Shown here one piece after another: positions 17,108-25,033 of a stretch of 34,147 nt of DNA. The first letter of the stretch is position 1; each line of letters begins with the position of its first letter. The notes beneath the pieces were generated by a model. It ran no database searches and had not been told where the DNA came from. It was given only the letters and a program-made list of their open reading frames with translations. The position numbers were made by a program, and so were the translations under genes. This DNA comes from an uncultured Azospirillum sp. (GTDB taxonomy: Bacteria; Pseudomonadota; Alphaproteobacteria; RF32; CAG-239), in contig UQAB01000019.1 in assembly GCA_900538765.1 (NCBI GenBank), positions 1 through 34,147 of the forward strand. Reading direction: 5' to 3'.

Positions 17108-19681
17108 ATGGTCAAAAGAATGCTTATTGACGATACGCAGCCGGAAGAAACCAGAGTTGTTATCGTAAACGGAAATAAAATCGAAGACGTCGAATTCGAA
17201 TCATCAAGCAGAAAACAAATTAAAAGTAATATTTATCTGGCAAAAGTCATGCGGGTTGAGCCCTCCCTGCAGGCGGCCTTTGTCGATTACGGCGGGAATC
17301 GCCACGGTTTTCTCGCTTTCGGAGAAATTCATCCCGATTATTATAATGTTTCCGACGAAATTGTTGCCGAAGTGGAAAAGGAAGTTGATGAAATTATCGA
17401 AGCCAAGAAGCAGGCCATAAAAGAGCGCGAAGCGGAAAGAGAAAGAATCCGCGAAGAGAAAGCGCAACGCCGCGCCGAAAGGCTGAAAGCGGAAGCTGAA
17501 GCCCTGGCCGCCGCGGAAGCCGCCGCTCAAGAAGAAGCACAGCCAGAAACCACCGAAAACGCATTGCCGGAGAGTTCAGAAGAACCTCAGACAGAAGCGG
17601 CAGAGGTAAAAGTATCAGAAACAGCGGAGAATATATCCGAGCCAACTACAGCAGACAATGAAAACACGGCTAAGGCTGCTGGCACAGAACAAGAGCTGGC
17701 TGCCGAAACAGAGAATGAAGAAAGCAGCGAAGAATCCGCGACAGAAAACAAAGAGGAAAAACCGGCCCGGGGACGGCGCCGCTTCCGCAGAAGAAGACCG
17801 TCGGCAAAATCTTCCGAAGCACCAAAAGTTCTGGCCGCCAGTACTGACAACGGCGAAGTCATCAGCGAAGAAGTCGATGCTGAAAGCAAAGAAAACGACT
17901 TTGAAGAAAAAGAAATCATTTCAAACAATCAGGATGACGAGCTGTGTCCCGCTGCCGACGATGACGATGAGGATGAGGACAGCGAGAATGACTTTGAACT
18001 CCAGAAAAAGCTGTTAAAAGTCAGAAAACTCTATCATCGCAGCACAATTCAGGATGTTATTAAAGAAGGACAAATTCTGCTTGTTCAGGTGGTTAAGGAA
18101 GAACGTGGCAACAAGGGCGCGGCTTTGACAACCTATCTGTCCTTAGCCGGAAGATACTGTGTCCTGATGCCAAACCGCATTAAAAGCGGCGGCGTTTCCC
18201 GCAAGATTACCAATGTTGCTGACCGTAAACGCCTGAAAGGCATTGTCAAAGAGCTGCCGCTGACCGCGGAAATGTCCATGATTGTCAGAACCGCTGGCGA
18301 AGAAAAAAGCAAGTCAGACATTGTCAAAGACTATAATTATCTTATCAGAACCTGGAACAATATTCGCCTTGCCGCTTTGAAGAATAAGGCGCCGGCTTTG
18401 ATTCACGAAGAAGGCAACTTGATTAAGCGTGCTTTGCGCGACATGTTTACCAAAGATATCAGCGAAGCGATTGTCGACGGCGAGGAAGCTTTTAGGACAG
18501 CGCGTGACTTTATTAAAATGCTGGCACCGCAAAATCTGAAAAAAATCAAGTCCACGCGCAAAAACGACATTCCGCTGTTTCAACGTTTTCAGGTTGAGGC
18601 TCAGCTTGACAAACTGCATGACACCAATGTTCAATTAGAATCCGGCGGCTATCTGGTTATTAATCCGACGGAAGCTCTGGTTTCCATAGACGTTAACTCA
18701 GGCCGCGCCACCAAAGAAAAAGATCTGGAAGAAACCGCGCTTAAAACCAATCTGGAAGCGGCTGACGAAATCGCACGCCAACTCAGAATGCGCAATCTGG
18801 CCGGACTGGTAGTGGTCGACTTTATTGACATGGAAGACCCGAAGAACAATCAGGCTATTGAAAAGCGTATGAAAGAAGCCATGAAAGATGACCGGGCGAG
18901 AGTTCAGATAGCAAAAATGAGCTGCTTCGGGCTGCTGGAAATTTCAAGGCAGAGAATGCATTCATCCTTTATGGAAAGCAATTACAAGGTTTGCCCATTC
19001 TGTCACGGCAAAGGCATGATCAGGACCATAGAATCCAGCTGTGTACTGATTTTGAGAAACATTGAGGAAGAAGGCATCAAGAATCGTTCCTCCGTTTTGA
19101 ATATCTTTGTTCCGAGTGATGTCGCCGTTTATCTGCTCAACCAGAAACGGCAAGCAATTGTCGATTTGGAAAAACGTTATAACATGTCAGTTATTATCAG
19201 TGCGGACAATAATATGAAAAATGTTGAAGAATTCAGAATCGAACGCACCAAAGCGGTTAAGCAGCCGACTAAGGAAGAAAAAGTTCCCGCGTTCAGCGAA
19301 GTCTTTGACGAGGAAGATTTTTCTTCGGCGGAACAGATTGCCGAAACAGAAAAAGGCGAGGAAGCCACTGTCAATGAAAACAGCGAAAGAAATGAACGTG
19401 AGGAAGGTTCATCTGACGGTAGCGCCAATAACCGCCGCCGCGGCAAACGCGAACGGCGCGGACGTTTTGACCGCCGTGACCGCAGGAATAAGCGCGAACG
19501 ACGCAGTAACAACCGCGAAAGCAATGACAACAACGAGGACAACAGCCACGAACATCACAAAGACAAACAGGAAGCCGTTATCCTTTACAGCAGTCATGAT
19601 GACATAAAAAATGAAAATGACACCGCGGCTGATAACAAGGAAGGCAAAAAAGCAGCGTGGTGGAGAAAACTCATAAGCTGA
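17108..19681 (+). CDS. rne: Ribonuclease E
   Basis: 857 residues. RNase E starts mRNA decay and processes rRNA and tRNA precursors by cutting AU-rich single strands. The S1 domain begins at about 36 (KSNIYLAKVMRVEPSLQAAFVDYG) and is split by a long insertion (about 85-300), highly acidic and Ala/Glu-rich with an Arg patch GRRRFRRRR near 222-230; S1 sequence resumes at about 318. Catalytic Asp residues are Asp528 (VSIDVNSG) and Asp571 (VVVDFIDM). The zinc-link that joins subunits is CPFCHGKG (629-636). The C-terminal tail is an Arg-rich, Asn-rich, probably disordered RNA-binding scaffold ending in a WW-containing basic motif, as in other alphaproteobacterial RNase E. Such S1 insertions are known in this class. 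The downstream gene overlaps by one base. Confidence 0.96.
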   Translation: MVKRMLIDDTQPEETRVVIVNGNKIEDVEFESSSRKQIKSNIYLAKVMRVEPSLQAAFVDYGGNRHGFLAFGEIHPDYYNVSDEIVAEVEKEVDEIIEAKKQAIKEREAERERIREEKAQRRAERLKAEAEALAAAEAAAQEEAQPETTENALPESSEEPQTEAAEVKVSETAENISEPTTADNENTAKAAGTEQELAAETENEESSEESATENKEEKPARGRRRFRRRRPSAKSSEAPKVLAASTDNGEVISEEVDAESKENDFEEKEIISNNQDDELCPAADDDDEDEDSENDFELQKKLLKVRKLYHRSTIQDVIKEGQILLVQVVKEERGNKGAALTTYLSLAGRYCVLMPNRIKSGGVSRKITNVADRKRLKGIVKELPLTAEMSMIVRTAGEEKSKSDIVKDYNYLIRTWNNIRLAALKNKAPALIHEEGNLIKRALRDMFTKDISEAIVDGEEAFRTARDFIKMLAPQNLKKIKSTRKNDIPLFQRFQVEAQLDKLHDTNVQLESGGYLVINPTEALVSIDVNSGRATKEKDLEETALKTNLEAADEIARQLRMRNLAGLVVVDFIDMEDPKNNQAIEKRMKEAMKDDRARVQIAKMSCFGLLEISRQRMHSSFMESNYKVCPFCHGKGMIRTIESSCVLILRNIEEEGIKNRSSVLNIFVPSDVAVYLLNQKRQAIVDLEKRYNMSVIISADNNMKNVEEFRIERTKAVKQPTKEEKVPAFSEVFDEEDFSSAEQIAETEKGEEATVNENSERNEREEGSSDGSANNRRRGKRERRGRFDRRDRRNKRERRSNNRESNDNNEDNSHEHHKDKQEAVILYSSHDDIKNENDTAADNKEGKKAAWWRKLIS

Positions 19682-21054
19682 TGTTTATCCGGCTGACATT
19701 ATCAAGACTTAAAAGGCTGGCGCAGGTTGTTTTCCTGCTTTCAGCCTTTTTGACATCAGCATCGGCTCGGGCCGAAAGCATCCGTCTGGTGACTGACGAA
19801 GAAACGGAGCTGTTTCTGGCCGAAATTTTGCAGCCGATTTATAAAGCGGCCGGCATCCGTTTTTACCGCAACAGCGTTTTCATTGTTGAAGACAACAGCC
19901 TGAACGCCTTTGTCGGCGACGGCAACAATATGTTCGTTCATACCGGGACAATTATGAATGCGGACAATTACAACCAGTTGTCCGGCGTTTTGGCTCATGA
20001 AACAGGCCATATTCAGGGCGGACATATCCTCCGACAGAAGATGAAACTGCAAGGTCTCCAGCAAGCCAGCCTGGCTTCTTTGGTCGCGGCCGGCGTTCTC
20101 GGCGCCGTAACGGGCAGAGCCGATGTCGGCATGGCAATTTTGATGGGAACATCCAGTTCCGCCATTTATAATATGACGGCCTATCAGGTTCAGGAAGAAC
20201 GCAGCGCCGATGAAGCCGCCGTGCAGCTTTTGGCAAAGACCAGACAATCTCCGGCCGGTATGCGCGATTTTATGAAAAAAATCCAACAGCAGAATGTTAT
20301 GAGCGGAATTGACGAAAACAGCTACTTCCAAACGCATCCCGTTACTGCTGAGCGTGTGGCTTTTCTGAGCAACGCGGCAGAAAAATCGCCGTTTAAGGTC
20401 GATATGCTTAAGCAAAAACGTTTTGAAATGATACAAGCCAAGCTGCGCGGATTTTTGGAAGCGCCGGAAAAAGTCCTGCGCCGTTATCCGCTTAAAGACG
20501 TTTCGGCTCCGGCCAGGTATGCCCGCAGCATTGCTTATTTCAAACAACTGAAAACGGCGGCGGCTTTGAAAGAGCTCGACAGCCTGATAGCCGAAGCGCC
20601 GAAGAACCCGTTTTTTTATGAATTGAAAGGGCAAATTTACACCGAAAACGGTCAAATTGCCGAGGCGCGTACTGCCTATCAGAAAGCTTATGACCTGTTG
20701 CCTTATTCCGCTTTATTTCAACTTAATCTGGCACAGATTATGCTGGAGGCTTCCCCCTCGTCTGCCGATGTTCAAAAAATCATCAACCTGCTGAACAAAT
20801 CTCTTATCCAGCGCCCGGACACCTATGCCTGGTTATTCCTGTCAAGAGCTTACGGTTTGAAAAATGACGAAGCTTACGCCAATTATGCCGCAGCGGAATT
20901 CAGCCTGCGCATCGGGGAACTTGACGTTGCCGAGCGTCAGGCCGGAGAAGCCAGAAAATATAAAATGCCGCGACAACTGGAATTAAAACTTCAGGATTTG
21001 GAGAATCGTCTGAAAGAACTGCAAAAAATCAGACGCCAGCAAATACAGCAATGA
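19681..21054 (+). CDS. Secreted M48 metalloprotease with TPR-like repeats (BepA/YfgC type)
   Basis: 457 residues. The start ATG overlaps the rne stop codon (TGATG); a GTG at 19657 is also open but would run inside rne and add residues before a normal signal peptide. The signal peptide has a basic start, a hydrophobic core (about 14-25) and a cut after ASARA. The protease motif is HETGH (106-110) with the third zinc ligand Glu173 in ERSADEAA. A hydrophobic segment near 130-165 and helical TPR-like repeats (about 290-440) follow. The E. coli relative BepA degrades or chaperones outer-membrane assembly intermediates such as LptD; this protein may do likewise. The rne-M48 pairing is common in alphaproteobacteria. 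Confidence 0.9.
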   Translation: MFIRLTLSRLKRLAQVVFLLSAFLTSASARAESIRLVTDEETELFLAEILQPIYKAAGIRFYRNSVFIVEDNSLNAFVGDGNNMFVHTGTIMNADNYNQLSGVLAHETGHIQGGHILRQKMKLQGLQQASLASLVAAGVLGAVTGRADVGMAILMGTSSSAIYNMTAYQVQEERSADEAAVQLLAKTRQSPAGMRDFMKKIQQQNVMSGIDENSYFQTHPVTAERVAFLSNAAEKSPFKVDMLKQKRFEMIQAKLRGFLEAPEKVLRRYPLKDVSAPARYARSIAYFKQLKTAAALKELDSLIAEAPKNPFFYELKGQIYTENGQIAEARTAYQKAYDLLPYSALFQLNLAQIMLEASPSSADVQKIINLLNKSLIQRPDTYAWLFLSRAYGLKNDEAYANYAAAEFSLRIGELDVAERQAGEARKYKMPRQLELKLQDLENRLKELQKIRRQQIQQ

Positions 21055-21073
21055 CCCATTAGACAAAATTTTC

Positions 21074-21102
21074 TTGAAATATTTTCAGTTTTATGTTATA
21101 AA
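21074..21102 (+). promoter_or_regulatory. Strong promoter of the S1-like gene
   Basis: TTGAAA (21074-21079), a 17-base spacer and TATAAA (21097-21102) form a near-consensus sigma-70 promoter. The start codon is 43 bases after the -10 box. No terminator is visible after the M48 gene, so read-through can add to it. Confidence 0.75.
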
Positions 21103-21113
21103 CGATAACATAA
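21091..21113. promoter_or_regulatory. Operator-like palindrome over the -10 box
   Basis: Perfect 9-bp inverted repeat TTATGTTAT (21091-21099) / ATAACATAA (21105-21113) around a 5-base centre. It overlaps the -10 box and the expected transcription start, where a bound repressor would block initiation. In RNA it could also form a 5'-end hairpin if transcription starts early enough. Confidence 0.55.
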
Positions 21114-21144
21114 CAAAATTATTATTCACTAAAAAAGTATAATT

Positions 21145-21888
21145 ATGAGAAATTATCAATTTTACAAAGAAATGTTTATGCCCGGTGAAATCTATACCGG
21201 GACGGTAATCGAAAAAAACTGTTACAAACTTTCCGTTCAACTGGCCGGCGGCGCTTTTGGCGTTGTTTATACAGATAATATCAACGGCGAGAATCACAAA
21301 TTTGATATCGGGAAAGAGTATGATTTTGAAGTTATCGGTTTTAATTCCGATGGTCTGCTTTCCTTGGTTCTTCCTCGTGAATTTCGCGCTCTGTTGCAAA
21401 TTCACCCCGAAGAATCAAAAGCGACGGTTGTTGCCACCAGCCATACGGCAGTTGCTTTTTATGTGAACGGCGATATTTTCCTGTATAAAACCGCATTGGG
21501 AGAAACGTTCTTTGAACTGATGGAACCCGGCAGCGAAGCTTCTGTTATTCTTTACTGTCCGGACGGTGACGGAAAAAATCTTGAACTTGCAGATATAACC
21601 GAATTTTCTACAGGCGATAAGAAAATCAAGTTGTTGGATGAAACCTGTCGGCATCTGCTTAAAGAGGGACAAAAAGAATCTGTTAACGGCCTGTTCGTCG
21701 GACAGTTGGTTGAACTGACTTATGACCCATTGACGGAAACATTCTTTCTGCCTGAAAGCTGCAATCCGGTTGTGGTCGAAAAGAGATTTTTTCTTAACAA
21801 CGACCCGTACATCAAGCATTTGGGCCGCATTATGTCTTTTAATGAAGATGACATTCCCTGTGCAGAGCTCATTCATTCCTGGAAATAA
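21145..21888 (+). CDS. Protein of unknown function with an S1/OB-like N-terminus
   Basis: 247 residues, no signal peptide or membrane segment, so probably cytoplasmic. Residues of about 12-80 have the layout of an S1 RNA-binding domain: MPGEIYTGTVIEKNCYKLSV, then a GAFGVVYTDNI strand and a closing GLLSLVLPREF strand that resembles the end of S1 repeats. The remainder (about 85-247) is acidic with beta-like segments and may contain further degenerate OB folds, but I recognise no family. It is a single-gene unit with its own promoter, operator-like palindrome and terminator, so it is likely controlled separately from rne and the protease. The ribosome-binding site is weak. Confidence 0.75.
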   Translation: MRNYQFYKEMFMPGEIYTGTVIEKNCYKLSVQLAGGAFGVVYTDNINGENHKFDIGKEYDFEVIGFNSDGLLSLVLPREFRALLQIHPEESKATVVATSHTAVAFYVNGDIFLYKTALGETFFELMEPGSEASVILYCPDGDGKNLELADITEFSTGDKKIKLLDETCRHLLKEGQKESVNGLFVGQLVELTYDPLTETFFLPESCNPVVVEKRFFLNNDPYIKHLGRIMSFNEDDIPCAELIHSWK

Positions 21889-21893
21889 AGTAC

Positions 21894-21927
21894 AAAAAAC
21901 TTCCCGTTTTTATTCGGGAAGTTTTTT
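21894..21927. terminator. Bidirectional intrinsic terminator between converging genes
   Basis: CTTCCCG (21900-21906) pairs with CGGGAAG (21915-21921) over an 8-base loop, with A6 on the left and T6 on the right. It ends both the S1-like gene and, on the minus strand, the Cys-rich gene. Confidence 0.92.
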
Positions 21928-21942
21928 GTTTGATATTTTATA

Positions 21943-23418
21943 TTAACGACAGGCTCCTGTACACGGCAAGGTTGCCGCTTCTGCTTCACAAGCAGCTCTT
22001 TCCGCCGTAGAATAGTTTTTTCCTCCACCGGGATTTCTCCAATATCTATATTCGGTTATTTTTGTTCCTCCATTTACTGTAATACATCCATAGGCACATC
22101 CACACATCGGATATATAATACTTCCCGGCGTTTCACTTGCACACCATGAAGCTCCGCCATCTGTTTTTTTCAATGCCGTAATTGAACCGATACAAGCTGT
22201 AGGATATTTTCCACTTTCCCCTCCTTCTGATCCTGAAGAACCGCTATAAGAACATTTATAGCAAATTCCAGATATTTCTCCACAAGAACAAGATTTGGAA
22301 GATGTCCCAATTTGCTGATATCCGGCGCCACAAGGGGAAGATTGATAACCGTTCGGACAGGAATAACTATGGGTATGGCATGTCCCACAGCATTGTCTGA
22401 TACCGCCGCAACCATTGGAACAGGAATAACAGTTGCATCCGGTCTGATTGGCAAGGGGGGTGCAGCAGGATTCATATTTTCCGCCGCAGGACGAGCCAAC
22501 GCCGACCTGTGGCGATGTGCAAGTCACCAAATCGGAACGGCAGACGCATTTGTCATAATAAGAACTGTTATAAGGACAACGCTTGTTCGGCGTTTGCAGC
22601 GAGGGACAAGAACCCGAAAGGTTATATCCGTCTTCCCTGCAGGCTTTATCATCGTCGCGTTTGCATGAAGCATATTTGCCGTTACAGGATGGCCCAACGC
22701 CGTAATAAGGTTTTGTACAGGTTTGTGTCATGTTGGCGTCGCAAACGCATTTCTGATAATAAGCACTGTCAGCGGGACAGGGATTATCGCCATGTGCCCC
22801 GGCCGGACAGGACGTCACGCCATATCCAGCCGCCTGACATTGTTCCTGCGGCGTGTCATAATCAGGGATACCGCCGGGATTGCCGTTGCCATTTCCCGGC
22901 GTTTCGTCATTACTGAACTTCTCCCCCGAACATGCCCCCGTATCGGTGATGAAGCAGACCGAGGCTGTTTTAAAAACATTCAGCTTATTATCCTCCCCTT
23001 GAGGTAGGGGGAGCAAGAACTCCCCAGACTTTAGTCTGGTTAGGAGTTCTCGAGGGGGTATGAGTCCCGTAAGGGACATTTTCTCTATATTAGAAGAAAA
23101 GGGAATACTCGCTTCGCTCGACATACCCTCCCTAACCCTCCCTACCTCAGGGAGGGAATTAGATAATGTCTGCGGCAGGCACGATGTAAGCATCGCGCTT
23201 TCAGCAGATGGGACAAGACGCGGCGAACTTTCCGCGACACCCCGTGGGTGTGCAGACGGCAAGTGTGGATAAGCAAGGTAAGGTGTTGTGTGTAGTGTGT
23301 TGTGGGTACCTGACTTAGGGATACCGGAAAAAACATTAACAGAAGCACAAACATTGTCCGCTCCATACCAAATCAGGCACGAAGTTGACAGTAATATTAC
23401 TTGGGAAATATTCTTCAT
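21943..23418 (-). CDS. Secreted Cys-rich repeat protein, interrupted in frame by repeat DNA
   Basis: 491 residues with 43 Cys. The ATG at 23418 follows GGAGG; a longer frame from 23442 would translate that site. Residues 1-26 look like a secretion signal. Residues 31-149 are encoded by palindromic repeat DNA, are proline- and leucine-rich and look non-native. The mature part has two tandem modules, about 194-252 and 260-318, each with eight Cys in the same order and shared blocks: GY, SCP, a YY.KCVC centre, GVG.SC and GKY.SC. Further Cys clusters follow (NCYSCSNGC, CCGTC, SCSCG) and the end is also Cys-rich. Many disulfides in an extracytoplasmic protein are likely. I recognise no named family; surface or secreted interaction protein is a guess. 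The left-edge gene is a probable paralog. Confidence 0.75.
   Translation of the reverse strand: MKNISQVILLSTSCLIWYGADNVCASVNVFSGIPKSGTHNTLHTTPYLAYPHLPSAHPRGVAESSPRLVPSAESAMLTSCLPQTLSNSLPEVGRVREGMSSEASIPFSSNIEKMSLTGLIPPRELLTRLKSGEFLLPLPQGEDNKLNVFKTASVCFITDTGACSGEKFSNDETPGNGNGNPGGIPDYDTPQEQCQAAGYGVTSCPAGAHGDNPCPADSAYYQKCVCDANMTQTCTKPYYGVGPSCNGKYASCKRDDDKACREDGYNLSGSCPSLQTPNKRCPYNSSYYDKCVCRSDLVTCTSPQVGVGSSCGGKYESCCTPLANQTGCNCYSCSNGCGGIRQCCGTCHTHSYSCPNGYQSSPCGAGYQQIGTSSKSCSCGEISGICYKCSYSGSSGSEGGESGKYPTACIGSITALKKTDGGASWCASETPGSIIYPMCGCAYGCITVNGGTKITEYRYWRNPGGGKNYSTAERAACEAEAATLPCTGACR
22972..22980. repeat. 9-bp direct repeat AAAAACATT, left copy
   Basis: Identical to 23329-23337. The two copies bracket the repeat-derived section of the Cys-rich gene and both are read as Asn-Val-Phe in the same frame (residues 147-149 and 28-30). 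This looks like a target-site duplication, though the AT-rich 9-mer could recur by chance. Confidence 0.5.
22987..23167. mobile_element. MITE/REP-like palindromic element inside the Cys-rich gene
   Basis: About 181 bp bounded by ATTATC (22987-22992) and GATAAT (23162-23167). Subterminal inverted repeats surround a shared TGAGGTAGGG core: the left arm is at 22992-23013 and the right arm, TACCTCAGGGAGG, ends at 23155. Inside are a nested hairpin (GAACTCC 23017-23023 with GGAGTTC 23043-23049, enclosing CCAGACT/AGTCTGG), a GTCCC/GGGAC hairpin (23064-23077) and GGGTATG (23056-23062) with CATACCC (23122-23128). It encodes no enzyme. The reading frame of the host gene passes through it. Confidence 0.65.
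23168..23257. repeat. Second palindromic module next to the MITE-like element
   Basis: GTCTGC (23168-23173) and GCAGAC (23252-23257) enclose three small hairpins: GATG/CATC, CGCGG/CCGCG and ACACCC/GGGTGT. It directly abuts the MITE-like element and is also translated in the Cys-rich frame. It may be part of one composite insertion reaching to about 23328. Confidence 0.5.
23329..23337. repeat. 9-bp direct repeat AAAAACATT, right copy
   Basis: Partner of 22972-22980. The distance between the copies is 357 bp, a multiple of three, so excising one copy and the DNA between would leave the host reading frame intact. Confidence 0.5.
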
Positions 23419-23623
23419 CGTATCCTCCACACTTGTCATCACAAGGATACTATATCATAAAAATTTCTACTGTTCAATCATTATTTTTGATGAGAGGAGA
23501 GAAAAATGACAAACAGGCAGGCACAAGGCGTATCTGCGGGGTGAGCGGCAGGGAGCCCCCGTGGGCGCAGGCGCGGCCTGAGCGATCGGTTTGCTGTTGG
23601 TTGTTCCGTATGTCAAGAGGCGC
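23378..23623 (-). repeat. Duplicated promoter/signal-peptide cassette, copy B
   Basis: Partner of 1-243. It covers the first 13-14 codons of the Cys-rich gene, the ribosome-binding site, the promoter and a GC-rich upstream block (23508-23623). That block can fold on the minus strand, with CAGGC/GCCTG and CTGCG/CGCAG arms. The plus-strand frame through the block is open in both copies, but many differences change the amino acid, so I do not regard it as coding. Confidence 0.85.
23449..23477 (-). promoter_or_regulatory. Promoter of the Cys-rich gene
   Basis: On the minus strand TTGAAC (23472-23477), a 17-base spacer and TATAGT (23449-23454). The boxes and spacing match the other cassette, while most of the spacer differs. 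The ATG at 23418 is about 30 bases downstream. Confidence 0.7.
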
Positions 23624-23800
23624 GATGCTTGGATTATGCAGTTAGGTTTGAAATGACATTTTGTGGATGTTTTTTTCTTGGTTAGGTTTGGTGTTATCAT
23701 CTCGCTGGTGACTTTTTTTTGAAAAGGACGCTTCTTCTCTGTTAAGGGATGAGAGGGATGTTTCTTTCTTATTAAAATAAAAAATGTGGAGATGAAAAAA

Positions 23801-23826
23801 TCCCCTGAAATTTGAATTTCAGGGGA
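23801..23826 (-). terminator. Intrinsic terminator after ptsN
   Basis: Perfect 11-bp stem TCCCCTGAAAT / ATTTCAGGGGA with a 4-base loop, followed on the minus strand by six T (23795-23800). It closes the long lpt-rpoN-ptsN cluster. The stretch 23624-23800 holds no gene that I can see. Confidence 0.92.
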
Positions 23827-23841
23827 TTGAGATTTTTTTGT

Positions 23842-24285
23842 TTAGTTATTCAGCAATGCGTAGATTTCTTCAGAATTTTGGGCATTGCGGAGTTTTTCGC
23901 AGGTATTCTCATCTTTCAAAAGACGCGAAATTTGTGCTAAGGCCGTTAAATGGTCGGCGCCGCTTGAATCCGGTGACAACAGCATGAAAACTAAATCGAC
24001 TGCTTTGTTGTCAATGGCTTCATAGGCGACCGGCGTATTTAACTTTGCAAAGAAGCCATAGATTTTATCCAAGTCTTCAATGCGGGCATGGGGCAGAGCC
24101 GTACCGCCGCCAAAGCCTGTTGTGCCTAAATTTTCACGTTCCAGCAATGCATCAAAAATAGTCCGGTCATTGATTCCGGTAATTTCTGAAGATTTTTGCG
24201 CTAATTCCTGAAGTAATTGGCGTTTTGTTCCTGCTTTTAAGCACGAAAACACACAATTCTCATTCATGATGTCGGAAATTTTCAT
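23842..24285 (-). CDS. ptsN: PTS IIA-like nitrogen regulatory protein
   Basis: 147 residues, the family's size. PtsN is the end phospho-acceptor of the nitrogen PTS and regulates potassium, nitrogen and envelope functions by its phosphorylation state. The phosphorylated His66 lies in GTALPHARIE, and the GFGGGTALPH block is typical of the EIIA fold. I start at the ATG at 24285 (MKISDIMNENCV), which follows AAAGG; the longer frame to 24411 overlaps hpf and is not homologous. It follows hpf by 28 bases and is the last gene before a strong terminator. Confidence 0.93.
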   Translation of the reverse strand: MKISDIMNENCVFSCLKAGTKRQLLQELAQKSSEITGINDRTIFDALLERENLGTTGFGGGTALPHARIEDLDKIYGFFAKLNTPVAYEAIDNKAVDLVFMLLSPDSSGADHLTALAQISRLLKDENTCEKLRNAQNSEEIYALLNN

Positions 24286-24313
24286 AAATTCGAGCCTTTG
24301 TTGATTAACAGAA

Positions 24314-24886
24314 TTATTCAGCTTTGGGTTCAACCCAGCCGATGTTGCCGTCTTTGCGGCGATATACCATGCTGATGTGGCCGTTGGCGCTGTTTTTGAA
24401 CAAGATGGCACATTCGTCGGCCAAGTCCATGTGCATAACAGCTTCGCTGACCGTGCAGACCGGAATGTTGGCTTCTGTTTCGGCGATTGTCAAAGGCGCA
24501 TCAACATTGATGTCCAGTTCTTCGTCAGTTTCAATCAACGGGAAAACGGCTTCATGGGCAATTTCGGCTTCGTTCAGGCCGGCTTTGCCTTTGTGGCTGT
24601 TTAATTTGTTTTTATGACGGCGCAAACGGGTTGCAATATGCTGGTTGGCTGCGTCAAAAGCAGAATAAGGGTCGGCGCAGGCTTCACTGGAACCTTTTAA
24701 CACGATGTTTTTAGCAGGATGAACCGTAACCTCAGCCAAGAATTCTTCCCCTTCTTTGGAGAAAGCTACCGTGCAGCTGATAGGTGCCGGAAAATATTTA
24801 TTTACGGAGTTTAAAACACCTTCTTCAACGTGCTGACGCAGTCTGTCGCCAATGTCAACCTGTTTTCCTGTTAATGTAATGTTCAT
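24314..24886 (-). CDS. hpf: Ribosome hibernation promoting factor, long form
   Basis: 190 residues. The N-terminal domain (about 1-105; MNITLTGKQVDIGDRLRQHVEE) binds the 30S decoding region, and the C-terminal domain (about 130-187; MDLADECAILFKNSANGHISMVYRRKDGNIGWVEP) dimerises, so this is the long type that pairs two ribosomes into 100S particles in slow growth. It lies between rpoN and ptsN, the classical position. A TTGACT box on the minus strand (24983-24988) about 100 bases upstream might belong to its own promoter, but no good -10 box is in register. Confidence 0.93.
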   Translation of the reverse strand: MNITLTGKQVDIGDRLRQHVEEGVLNSVNKYFPAPISCTVAFSKEGEEFLAEVTVHPAKNIVLKGSSEACADPYSAFDAANQHIATRLRRHKNKLNSHKGKAGLNEAEIAHEAVFPLIETDEELDINVDAPLTIAETEANIPVCTVSEAVMHMDLADECAILFKNSANGHISMVYRRKDGNIGWVEPKAE

Positions 24887-25033
24887 AATTTATTCCTTGC
24901 AAATTATTAATAAAAAAACATTTATTTTGAGTATTCAGATTAATACCTTTATCTGTTTATATCAAGCTTAATTTTATCTAAAAGTCAATAAAAACTTTTG
25001 TTTTTGCGCGAAAGAGAGGCGGAAAATGCAGAG

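Noticed and set aside
19756..20655. Long antisense frame of 299 codons over the M48 protease gene
   Set aside because: It is the shadow of a well-supported gene with signal peptide and HETGH motif; no ribosome-binding site or recognisable domain on the other strand.
24286..24411. N-terminal extension of PtsN
   Set aside because: It overlaps hpf in another frame and the family starts at MKISDIM.
24887..25033. Sigma-54 promoter or clear terminator between rpoN and hpf
   Set aside because: No GG-N10-GC pair with the proper flanks and no stem followed by T-run; only a TTGACT box without a well-placed -10.
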